The notes beneath the pieces were generated by a model. That model was not told the origin of the DNA. It did not search any database and was given only the letters and a program-made list of their open reading frames with translations. Below are positions 13,205 through 26,300 of a stretch of 64,000 bases of DNA, piece after piece. This stretch comes from Enchytraeus crypticus (lineage: Eukaryota > Annelida > Clitellata > Enchytraeida > Enchytraeidae). The stretch lies in contig CAJHZI010000664.1 of NCBI GenBank assembly GCA_905160935.1, forward strand, positions 1,464,501 to 1,528,500, read 5' to 3'. The position numbers and the translations under genes were made by a program. Position 1 is the first letter of the stretch. The number at the start of each line of letters is the position of its first letter.

Positions 13205-16200
13205 CATTCATCAAAGTAGAGATTATTGTGTAAAGAGATACAAGATTGGTTATCTGCTAAACTAGATCAGCGCACAGTGGCAAACTTCTAAAGTAGGGTG
13301 CTGAATTGCGCGTGCTCCTGTATTATTAAAAAAATACATTTTCATTGCTGCAGCTCTGAACCAAATCTATTGCTGCCAAAAGGTATTCGCGAGGCAGCCA
13401 CTCATGAAGATCTCAACTCACTCGCCACACTCGGGTTGCGTAAGTTACACATTTTAGACCAGAACATTACATATTTCACGCAGAAATACGGCCAGCTAAT
13501 TTGAACTAAGATAAAATATAAAAAAGTATTAAATTTGTTTTCACTTAAAGTGTCGTTATTTAAGTAGCTACTTTGACATGTAAATTTATGTAATATATTT
13601 TATGTTTGTGAATTTGCCTGTAGATGTACGCCACAAAATATGCCTCACCTACGTGCATATTTAAAAGCAACCAATCAATTGGTTAGATTAAAAATATTTA
13701 AAGTTAGATTAAAATATTTTTGTATTAGATGTATGTACGGAGTGCAATCAAACGTCTGTGGTTTCCTCACGTAAGAGTCTAAGAAACCAATACATTTCCT
13801 GAACCATTTGTAAATAATATTTAATTATTCCGTTGAACTTCAAAATCTTAATTTCATAACTTTGAATCAATACTATAGGGTGTCCAGATAGATCGTGAAC
13901 GATTTTGAATGACTGCCATTTTTAATCCACTAGTAACAAATTTATAAAAATTGTCATTTAGTATTTAATAATGTCTCCTTTATTCTTCAGTACAGCGTCA
14001 AGTCGATCATGCATCGAGCCAATTAGATTTGTCAGAGTTTTCAGAGGTATCGATTTCCACGCCTTTCGAATCCGGCGTTTCAAGCTGTTCAATGTCTGCG
14101 GTTCAGGATCGGCATAAACCGTTGCCGCCATAATACTCCAAACATTTTCTATCGGTGACAAATCCGGAGAATTAGGTGGCCAGTCCTCTGGTGAGATATA
14201 TCCATTAATGTTTGTGTTCAACCACTCGACTGACGCTCTTGATGTGTGTGCACGTGCACCGTCTTGTTGAAACAATCCTTCGCCGTTATTACGAAACAGC
14301 TTTGTAGCTGTTAAATTCGTACATACAACTGTTCGCTGGAATGCTGGTTTGACCTCTTTCTCCAGTATCTCATTGATGTAATAAGTCGAATTAACTGAAG
14401 TTTTATTTGGGATGATATGAAGTTTTGTTAATCCGCGAGCTGTAATACCACCCCACACCAGAACTGACGGGCTGAACTTCACCTGTGGCGCGCACGGAAC
14501 AGAAGTTTCTTGTGATCCCCATACTACATCGTTCTTATTGTTAGGTACGTAGTAAAGTTTGAAAGGTGATTCATCAGTGAACATGACACGCGACCAGTCA
14601 ATATCTTTAAACTTCTTCGCAAAGTTGACTCGGCGGACTTTATAAGCACTACTTAACTTTGGGACCTTTTGTCGTTTAAAGCATTTCCATTTCAGCGTCG
14701 TTCGCATATACTGTCTTATTGTCTCTTTGCATCCAGCAAAGCGTTTGTCTTTCAATCGACGTGCTAACTTTCGCAGACTCTGTCCACGCACATATTTAGA
14801 CTGCCTAATCAGTTTTTGAGCGGCAGCAGTCAGCACAGACTTTCGACCGCCTTGATAACGACTCTGCAGCGTTTCGTTTGGATTCTGCTTGTAGCGGTTG
14901 GCCCACTTGCTAATCCACGCTTTACTACGACCTAGTTTTTTTGCTATAACGCCATAACTATACTTTTCTTCCAATAGTGTAATAGCTTGTGCTCTAATTT
15001 GCGCTTCGTTTAATGTTGCCATTGCCTAATCAGTGATACGCCGTTTATTTACTGCACTGTTGCGGCAGTTTTCTGTTTACGCACATTTTGATGACGTCAC
15101 GGCAAATGACGTCAACACTTTGAAACGTAAGTTACAAACCTACAGTATTTTCCCTGTTATTTACAATTGAACAGCCTATCTGCCAGTATCAAACTTTCCA
15201 CATTGTATTGTGCATAACATATAATTTTTTGCATTCAAAATCGTTCACGACCTATCTGGACACCCTATAGTTTAAGCTGTAGTTCATGTGAGAGTCAGAA
15301 CCTACTGATATTTTAAGCATTCTAAAATTCCTATTTAAGTTTATGCCATGTTCAACTCTTAAATAATCTTCTTTTAGGGATAAAATCGACCCATAACCAT
15401 AAACGAAATAAATATAATGCAATTAACAAATATTCTCAGAATTTTGGGATTCTGCTGCCTATCCGCGCCCTGGTGACATCAAATACAGCGGGAGAAGAGC
15501 GTTCTTGAATCATCCACTCACGAACATTCATCGTCTGGCCCTGAAGAGACAGACATCCACGGACTCGGGTTCGGACATTGCTCTGAACAAGAGAGGAGGC
15601 ATGGACCTGATCAGTCGGTATGGTCTTCATGCTGGCCTCAAATCAGATGCCTCGGTGTTTACCACCGACGATGAAGACTTTCTGATGAAACGACCTCTAT
15701 CCGAGCACGATCTTAACGATTCCTTTGGCCTTGAACCTTCCAATTGGACCTACCAGAAGGTTTCCAATTCCACCACCGTTTCCTCTCAGTCGCATTCCGC
15801 GGTTGCTCGGTTGGATGGAACCTGGAACCCGGATACATATGACGAGAACAATCTGATGAAGAGATTGAGCAACGACTCACTCTCCATTTCGACTCCAGCT
15901 ATCACGCCCCCGCCCGGAGGATTTTCTTCCACCCCTCGACTGCAACGAGAGGGGAAGGTTTTCGCATTTCAATCCGGGAGAGGGTTTTCGGTTCCAAGCT
16001 GTCTGCAAAACGAATACAAGGAACAGTATACGAAATCTGCCACGACAATATCTGAAAACAAAGCTACGCTCAATTCATTTACATCAGGTCCAATCGATGC
16101 GTCAAGGTATAAACTAAAACCACCAGAAACAACTAGAGTTGTCTCGCCCGCATCTTCTGAATTCACTTTCAAATACAGTAAACCACAAGTAACGTCGCAG

Positions 16201-19200
16201 ACTGTTACCACAGTGAATGCGGAGGTTCTAAGGACGGATCGTAAACAGAAAACATCCAGCTATATCATACGAGATAACGCACCGCCCGTACGCGTGAAAA
16301 CGTCAGAAGTTATGCAGCCTAGTGTAGTTGAAAAGGCTTTTACGACAAAAAGTCTTCAGAGAATGAACACAGCTCCGGGAACATTCTCGACAAGCAATCA
16401 AACAAAACATCCATCCACTGTGTTCACGTTTAACGTCCCTGTCGGTTCTGGCGATAGACACGCAGCAGGTAATGTTACGAACAGCAGTAAAGCGCTCCTA
16501 ACAGTAACCGAGCCTGATATTGATCGACAGCCGAGTCCCATATACGCTCTACCCTGCGATGCTTTAGTAGGTAAAGTAGAACATTCCAGGCAAACCGTAA
16601 ATGCGATAAGAGCTGCCAGTAAGCAGTCGTCTGTCTTAAAATCAATGCCTGCTATTGATTCCAGAAGATCTGATTCCAGTGTCCCCAGGGCCTCTGTCAC
16701 TGTTTCCAGAAGCTCTTCTGACAGGACACCTCGTACTGCCAGGTTTAGCGATAAAGATGTCAAACAGGGTTCAGTGAGAATTAAGCCCGGGGATGTGGGA
16801 GGGCGACCACCGCTTCCAAAATTGGCTCCAGTTCAAACAGATTATAACATACCATTCGATGTTACTCCTTCACCGAAATTTCAGCCGAAAGATCGATGTC
16901 AAAGTTTGTGGACATTTAACGCAAGCACGTCGAAGAGCGAAATGAAGAATAATTCGTCGATGAACGAAGTTACTATGACACCGATAAATCACTATGAGCA
17001 TATACCCTCGCGTACAACTTCGATAAATTCCAGCCAGGCGTCGTATAGTTCTATTCGAAGCGGGGATCGAAGTCAGTCGAGTGTCGCTAGAAATGAGATG
17101 GCAAGAATCAGTGAGGGCAAAACGCCGGAACCCGATCTGGAACAAATAGAGCTTCGATTTTTTACTCCGCCTTCCAGTTGTGAGGTAAAAGAACAAAACT
17201 TAACATCTCCTCTTAAATTTCCAACTTCTACCGTGCAAGTTGTGACAGAAGTCGAATGTAAAACAACAAAAACAGTTGACGAAGTCATCTCCAACGTTTA
17301 TCCCAACGTCACATTGCGTCGTGAACAAAAACCATTCGTGATGGCTAGTGCCAATCGAATCTCTGCCTACGATAACGTAGGCAACAGCAGGCCCCCTTCA
17401 TTTCGTAAAACCTACACGGGGAGCAGAACCACCCTTGCTAGTTCGGATACCCGCTATTCGCAGCCGTGGGAGAACTGGGAGAATCTGATAGGAGAGGTAG
17501 CGGCCTATGAGAGCCGCCAGTTCGACGAGAGAGAAGACAAGGCCGTTGATATCGTGTCTAGCACGGGACTTACAAAGCAATCTTCTAGTTCCGCTTCAAG
17601 ATTCGTGACAAAGAGCGAAGCTGTGTTGACTGAGAAGATCTCCGAGAATAAGAACTTTTCCAATCCACATCGAAGTTGCTATCAAACGAAGAGTCTAACG
17701 AGGCCGGGCAAATCGAATTCCTCCACCGTGTCGACGTCGAATGGAGACAGGTTCTTAACGACGGATCGAAAGGGATTCTCACAGACTCAAATAAGTCGCA
17801 CCAAATCAACTACTGAAGGTCGAACAAGTCACTCCAAGCTTCTCATTGAGGCTAACGACAACTTTGAGTACTCTGAGATGGAGAGCGACATGGGCGACTT
17901 GGAGTACTTTGGGATGGACGTAGACATTCGTCCAGATGATGATGTGGACGCTGGAAGGGTGGTTCCTGGGTCAACATTTGAGAGGAGCATAGATAGGAGA
18001 AGTATCTTCATCAACGGATCGGAGGCTTCGCTGCCTCTGCAGAAAAGTCCCGATGTTATCCCTCTAATAAGTAAGTGTGTTTAGTATTTCAATTATATTT
18101 CTTATCGTTTAGTCAGTGTAAGTAAGCTGTAAATTATATTTCTTATCGTTTAGTTAGTGTAAGTAAGGTGTAAATTATATTTCTTTTCGTTTAGTCAATG
18201 TAATTAAGCTACATATTGTATTTCTTATCGTTTTAGTCAGTGTAAATAAGCTATAAATTATTTATTATCGTTTTAGTCAGTGCAATTAACCTATAAAGTA
18301 TATTTTTTATCGTTTTAGTCAGTATAAGTAAGCTGTAAAGCTAAGTTTAACGTCTGATTCTCTCTCGCAAGCGATACTCTAGGAAACAATCTGACTGAGA
18401 TTCGTCTCCTGTTTCTGTTTAAATAATTACCTCCTGTTTCTTTGACAAGCGTGCCAGCCATTCGGCCATTACCTGTAAGACTAATGCAGTATACAGTACT
18501 ATTTTTATGCTATATAGCTTGCCAGTTTAATATGGGCTTAAGGAAGGAACATATCAGGAAACTAGAAGAGTTTGAAATGTGGATCTGGAGAAGAATGGAA
18601 AAGATTGGCTGGACCCAGAAGTTACAATTAAAGAAGTTCTGAAGAGAGTTGGTACTGATAGACAGTTGATAAAAGCATTAATTAACAATAATACATATTC
18701 TTTTTATTTCATTTCAACCTGACAATCGCAGAAAGTTAAAGTAGGCCTACTTAAATAACACGTCAAATTAGAGATAGAATAATAGTTATTATACTTAATA
18801 GATGATGTTCAAACTGTTTGTTGTTATACAGCTTGAAATAGAAAAATTATAACACATACTAGAGTAGATCGTAATAATTTAGTTACTGGTGTTTTGCCAT
18901 CTGCTTCAGCTGGTCCCAAATTAATCAGCGACAACAACAGAGGATGTAAATTACGAGGCGCAAAGATCTGCTACTTCATTGTCAAGTATGTATTAAATTG
19001 ACTGTGTCTATATAGCATTTTTATTTTTTATATCTCGATGGTATGGGCATATTGTGAGTAAGGCAGATGATGATGTAGTAAAGAGAGTTTGGAGGGAAGA
19101 GCTAGAGGTTAAGCTAGAGAGAGATAGACCACAACAGAAGTGCGATGCGGTGATTTTAGAAGGACATGAAAAATAAGGGATTGACTGATGGTATGGTGTG

Positions 19201-22200
19201 AGACAGAGAGGATTAGAGAAGGTCTCTTCGTATGCCGAGCCTAGTTATACTGGGATTTAAAGGAAAAAGATGCGGAGGATTTAAGGGAAGCTGATGATAA
19301 TGATGATGGTTCTATCAAACGAAATAGCAATATCCGCAGGATATTTAGAAACAAGGCAGATTGAGGGCTCATGCTTAATCTCTCGAAGAAACTTTGCAAA
19401 CTTCTAAACCGTCTGTATGAACAGTCTACCTGCAAATCTCTGTCGTCACAGCTCTCTGTGTCAGGTTTTCATAGTGAACTTGATACTAATGTATTAATTG
19501 GATTTTATTATAACTGCCTGTAAGTCTACGAAAGTCTATTCGTATCCCGACCCTGGTTAAACTGGAATTTAAGGAAAGACGATGATGATGTTGCTGATTA
19601 TAACTGCCTGTAATAGCGCTACTGTTGTCAGTTTGCTACATCGCGTAGAGTAAAATTTTATGTATGGGTTTGTCGTCTATTCACCTGTTTACAAATTTAC
19701 CCTATGGCAAAGGTAAAGCCATATAGTAGTTATTGCATCTCGTCTCCTAGTACCGATTCTTTTGTTGCTCTGTCCAAACTTGCATCTACGCTTGATTTAG
19801 TCCCCTCCTGATATTACGCTAATCTTATTGTTGTCAAACCTTGAAAAACTGAGTACCTTCTCATTGGCACGCCGCAGAAACATAATAAACTAACCAACTC
19901 TTCCAGTTCATTTAAAAATGTATCTCCAACAGAGTCCGCTCCTAACCTTGGAGTATCGTCAGTTGATGCAGAATCGGATTGGTCGTCCCTGATATTGACA
20001 TTTGGCGAGGAACCGGACGTTAAATTAATATTGATTGATTGATTGTAGTGGAACATAAGATAACCTAACCAGGCGTCTAAAATGGTGTCTCACGATATTT
20101 CCAATATTGGTTAAAATTGGTTAGTTTGGAAATATATTATTGATTAGATATATATTAGATGAAATATATTATTGATTTTCTGAAAATTTTGCTTTTCACT
20201 GATTTATCAACTGATAGCCTGATTAACTGTAATTGAATTTCTTTGTCTAATTGGCTGGCGCTGTTTGCAGTATGGCAAAGAGAGAAGATCTGTTTTTCGG
20301 TCGAATGATACAAAACTTTGTGGATTGCACAATCAGAGGTCTGGAGAGAAATCCAAGGACTGTCACACAAAATGTAAATATGGCTTAACATTCTTTAAAA
20401 TCAATGCAATCAAATATTATCTATCCAATAAGAATACGCAATTCCACGCTTTGTGTCCGGGCCACTGAAGAATAGACCAACCGTACACTCACTGCGACTA
20501 TCGTAAGAGATTACTGAGCAGGAATTGAGCAAGGGAAATGGAAATCACCTCAGAAACCATATTTGTCCTAAGCTATAGGCTACATTAACGTGTGTGTAAA
20601 ACACGTCCTTTTGTGAATGGATTAACTGGATAATCGATGAAGCAATATCTGTTCATGCAAAGTCTACTTGAGACGTTCATGACTTATTGCAAGAGACCGG
20701 ATGTTAAATTCTTATTAATAGATTTATTGATTAATCTTTATGGAGCTTGAAAGCAAAATGTGAATACCTTGTATCTAATGTGTATCTTGGATTTGCCACT
20801 TGACAACACTAGAGAGAGAGCATGAGAGCGAGAAAGAGAGAGATGCAATGCAGCAAAAGAGCATTACAGTGTAGTAACGAGTAAAATCGTTTTATAACTG
20901 AACTTACATTGAAGTCTTACAATAGGATTGATGCCTTTTTAAATGTAATATTGTGTACACTACAATGCGGTACAAAATTAATGATTGCTTAATTATAGGC
21001 TTACAATATAATGCCTTCTCACGCTAGTATTCTGCTACAGTGCAATCTAATAAAGGGAATATATCTGACCGCCCGCAGTAAGCTACCTTGCTCAACAATT
21101 TCTATTAAGATTTTTTATATAAGATCTCTTTGTGCCGCAAAATAATCTACACTCAACTGCAGTATTAGTGCACATAACTGCAGTTTCTTACCTACATCAC
21201 CACTGGCTGGAACCTGTGACGATGTCGGTAAGATATTCGACCGCGGATCTGTATATGCGGGATTCAAATCCTAGGCTCGCAAGTCATTGACATCACTTTC
21301 GAGTGAGAAAACTGACGTTAACATTAGCTTTTTTACTAGCATCAAGGATTAGCGATGCCAGAATTTCGAAATATGTAGTCGCTTAATCATAGAGGTCATA
21401 CAGTCCTACTGTAGCAGTCATACAGTCCTACTGTAGCAGTCATACAGTGCTACTGTAGCAGTCATACAGTCCTACTGTAGCAGTCATACAGTCCTACTGT
21501 AGCAGTCCACATTCTAATGAATGTCTACATAAGCAGTAGATTAGACTACTGTAATAGTCTTCTGTTCGGCGCGGGACAGTGTCAATTGGACAGATTACAA
21601 AAGATTCAGAATGCTGCAGCACGACTCATCTCTGACAGTAGGAAAAATGAACATATTGCTCCTGTCTTACGTTAACTGCTTAAGACTATTTTATCAAACT
21701 AAAGTTTCCTGGGAGTTTCTCTTATTCCTCCCCCACCCTTGGGGTTCTAATCTAAGCAAATCTAGCTGCAAACGTTTCACTAATAAACACTAAAGTCATT
21801 TTAACACAATCCATTTCTATTTACATTAACATTTCATATAGCTGCCTTATTTTAATCGTATTATTATTGGCTGGAGCCAGTGGCGAAGTCGGTAAGATAC
21901 TCGACCGCGGATCAGTTGATACGGGTTCAAATCTTGGGCTCTCCCGTCACTGACATCGCTTTCGAGTAAGGAAACTGACGTTAACCTTTTTTGCTTTATT
22001 ATGGACTCCAAGCAAACCTACTTCTTTCCCCGTGATCGAGATTGATGTAATATTTTATCGCATCCTTCTGAATAAGTTAACATTGACGTCATAAACTAAA
22101 TTCCGTTGTTTGGTCATTGCTCTGACTCTTATGTCTGTGTGATTTGTGTGAAAGATTCGACAGTTCATGAACGGAATGAAGAATTATTTAGTTCGTCAGG

Positions 22201-22975
22201 GTGAGAAGGAATTGAATGACTACATAGCAGAAGAACAATCAAAGGTACGTGTATAATTATAACATGGAGTACGTTATAAAAGTAACGCCTGTTATGGAGT
22301 TAATTCCTTACCGACTTGTGCACGGTCGAGTTTTATTACTTGTGCTTATATCCTTTAGAAAAAGATATTCCGTCTTTCACCAGTAGCAGTTAAATACACA
22401 AATCACAAGATTTATGCTAAATCATTTACTTACCTTGAACCCTAACCTTAAACCTAACCCCTAACACTAACCCCTAACCCCATTAATTATTCTAAGAAAA
22501 TAATTTAGAGATGTTGACAAAAGTGACGCGAGCGAGACTCGAACCCGTCACGCTCTAAAGCCTGGCTCCTTACCACCTAGTCCATAGCGGCTTGTGATTC
22601 ACTGAAGTTTAAAAGTTTCTTTTAATATATCGCAATAGATGCAGCATGAAATCTTATAATTATCGTCGCAGACGAAAGACGGAATGTCTTTTTCTGAAGA
22701 ATATAAGTGCAAATGTTTTATTAACTAGCTTGGTCTACTCTACACCAACCCGGACACAACAAGGGCACTTATCTTAATTCAGATATCATATTATATTCTA
22801 ACATCTATAAGAACATTTTATCAATTTATTGAATACTTTACAGATTCATTTAACAAGTCATCCACTCATTGCTCAATTGATTGTTTAAATGAAAATATAG
22901 ACGAATAGTTAATTTATTCGTTGATTGTGTAACTAATTAACTAGTTAATTTATTTCCTGATTCGTTGTTTAAGTA

Positions 22976-23007
<32 letters not shown>

Positions 23008-23173
23008 AGTGAGTGAGTGATTGATTGGTTCTCTCGACAGATGAATCAGAATGACTTCCTCAACATAGACGCCATCATGGAGAGAGCGCTACTGAAGTGT
23101 GTTGTCAAACCTCTGCATGATTTTGTCTACAAACTGTTCGTAGAGGAGGCAAAGAAGTGAGTGAAATAACTGA

Positions 23174-23229
<56 letters not shown>

Positions 23230-23330
23230 GCCTCTCTCTGTCTCTCTCTGTCTCTCTCACTCTCTCTCTCTCTGTCTCTGTCTCTATCTCCTTCTCGCTG
23301 TCTCTCTCTGTCTCTCTCTGTCTCACACTC

Positions 23331-23380
<50 letters not shown>

Positions 23381-26300
23381 ACTCACTCTCTCTCTCTCAC
23401 TCTCACTCTCTCTCTATCTCTTTCTTTCTCTTGAGCTCTTTAAACTGGCAGAGCCGAGAAGCAGGAGCTGATAACAAGTAATGTGCAACCATATCAAAGA
23501 CCATACTTTTCCAAGCTAGTGATATATTAAGGTTAGATAAAGGCACAGTTATTGTGATTGGTTTTTCTCATCAATGGAGTATTCTCACTGAGCACGGAAG
23601 AAGTATTTGGGTAGGAATATGCACCTGGGACGTGCCACTTAATAATTGATTCATTGATAAATTAATCGCCTTATTGATTGTTGATTGATTTATCAATTGA
23701 TCAATTAATCGACTGATATGTTGATTTATTGATCGATTGATTTATTTATTAAATTATATATTAATTGATTAATTAATCGAATATTTGATTGATATATTGA
23801 GTGATTGACTAAAATATTGATTGACTGATAGATGTATTGCTCGATTCACTATTTACTCATACATTCATTCAGTCATTCATCCATTCGTTCATTATTTCAT
23901 TCATTCATTCATTTATTCATTCACTATTTCACTCATTAGTTCATTCAATGAAGACTAACTGTTTTTTTGCAGGAGCGGTAACCTACAACTGCTGTCAGAC
24001 GGTATAAAACTGGCAAGAGCAAAATCAATTGAAAGTCTAGGAATATCAGTAATTATTCTTCAGTTTTGTTAATTATGAGTAACTGAAACATCTGAATTAT
24101 TAAATTTATAATTGCATGCAATCGACCTACAACTTTATAATAAATTTATCTTTGAATTATTCAGATTTATTCAGCACCAAATTTTTAAGAACATTGGTTC
24201 AGGAAGTGTTAGATATTCTAAAGTAAAGTTAATTTTATGTTAAAATAACAATAATTGCAGACATAAAATTATATGTAAATTTTATTTATAGGCCTACTGT
24301 ACTGCATGATTTCGTCCTTGAAGTTTATTAGTGGGTTTTTAAGTCCTCCATTCCATTTCATTAAATACCGGTGTTCATTGCCGTGCTTTTCATGCATTCT
24401 ATCCATTTTTTAATGTGGGTTTAATGTCAAGGTCAGAAGCCCTAAGGGCTTTTCTTCATGACGTCAGGTGTATCGATGTAGATAAATGTCCGAGATTTAA
24501 CTCTCTGATCAGCCGTACCGGGAATTGATCCCAGGACCTCTGTAACAGCCGTTTAAAACTTTATCCCGTTACCTAACGTGCCTACCCACTGAGCCATTAA
24601 GACATTCATTTTATTCATTAATTCAGTATTATTCATTTGATACCAGACAGAGTTAATCGCTCAGCACGAGGCAGCGATAGAGTGCGCTAGACATTTCCTC
24701 ACTCTGATGGAGAAATCCTACTCCCCGCTCAAGAAGCTAGAGAACATTCTAGGAGCCGTTGCCTACATCAGCAATGCGGTGAGTCAATTCCTCGTTAAAT
24801 CTATAGATAGCAAAGGAATCTCGAAGTTGCTTGGATACTCTATTTGATTTTAAACATCATACTACCTCTGATCATTATCATAAATTAATAACTTCAACGC
24901 GAAGTTAGATATTTTAAAATGCATGAATATTCTGCATTAAAAGAAATTTTTAAAATGTGTCTGAAATAAACCCTAAAGCAAATTATGTGTGAGTTTTTGA
25001 AGCTTTATTGTTCCTGACATGGCTAAGAAATAGGATTGCCATCTACCCCCCCCCCTAACCTCGAATTATAACCCCGCTAGGCAGAATATGATGAATTGCA
25101 AATGAGTCAAATAATAAACTATTTAAAATTATGAATAAAGCAAGAAAAGTGCAAAATTGCATTAATCTGCCTGATCCCGAAAAGAGATGTTATGATAGTA
25201 TTTACAAAGTTCAGTTCAAAAGCTTCATAAATATGTTCAGCACAAATGAAAGGTTCAAGGTACTTATTCATAATCTTCTGTCACACACCGTAATGTACGT
25301 TCCATCGATCAACAAGTTATAACCCTTCACAGCTTTATCCACATTTTATTGTAGTCGATAGCTTGGAAATAACGGCTTCTGTGGTAGTCTCCACGTTGCT
25401 TTCTTCAATTTTTGCAAAGCTAACATAGCTGCCCCTTAAGACACATGCAGTTTACGGTTGGTCTACTCTTAATTGGCCTGATCACAACACGGGAAAATTT
25501 TTATCTAGCGTCCGAATATCATGATTAGAAGATTGACTTGATAAGGATTCTTACTGATAAGGATTCTAACTGATAAGGATTCTAACTGATACGGATTCTA
25601 ACTGATAAGGATTCTAACTGATAAGGATTCTAACTGATAAGGATTCTGATAAGGATTCTAACTGATAAGGATTCTGATAAGGATTCTAACTGATAAGGAT
25701 TCTAACTGATAAGGATTCTAACTGATAAGGATTCTAACTGATAAGGATTCTAACTGATAAGGATTCTAACTGATAAGGATTCTAACTGATAAGGATTCTA
25801 ACTGATAAGGATTTATCAGGATATTAACCAATTATTCTACTCTTGTTTCTACAGGTGTGTTTAGATAGCTTCAATTCAAGCCAACCGTCCACCAATCCCG
25901 CTGATTCCAATGGTACGAGTTTTTTATTATTATTTCATTTATCACATCATACGTGTAATCATACGTGTCAATTCTTGCTTGCAAAATATCAAGCGTACGC
26001 GTGAACGGAAAAAACAAAGGCCAACAATGGCACTTTCATGTTTCGACTAAACTACACAAAATACAATAAAATTTGCTATGCATTTATAATCATAACGGCA
26101 CAAAGTACTAGATTGACGACTCAATCGATTTAACATAGTCTTAAAGATTATAGTTCTAAAAACAAAAATTTTCAATGAATTAAAATTTTAAGTAACTGAT
26201 AAAATTATTGCTAAAACTTTACAAACATTTCGCCATCCTAGTCGTATCTGTTCCTTAAGAATTTTCTTAAATCAGTAGAAACTAGACACTTCTTAAATCA

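Noticed and set aside
16398-17809. Minus-strand frames opposite the large RIN exon
   Set aside because: Shadow frames of a long coding exon with no homology.
21868-21995. Functional tRNA gene
   Set aside because: A and B boxes are present, but there is no cloverleaf and the same unit recurs many times; SINE.
25536-25818. CRISPR-like array of short direct repeats
   Set aside because: Units of 16 bp are back to back with no spacers, in a eukaryotic intron: a minisatellite. The same holds for 21397, 27570, 37262, 43687 and 51432.
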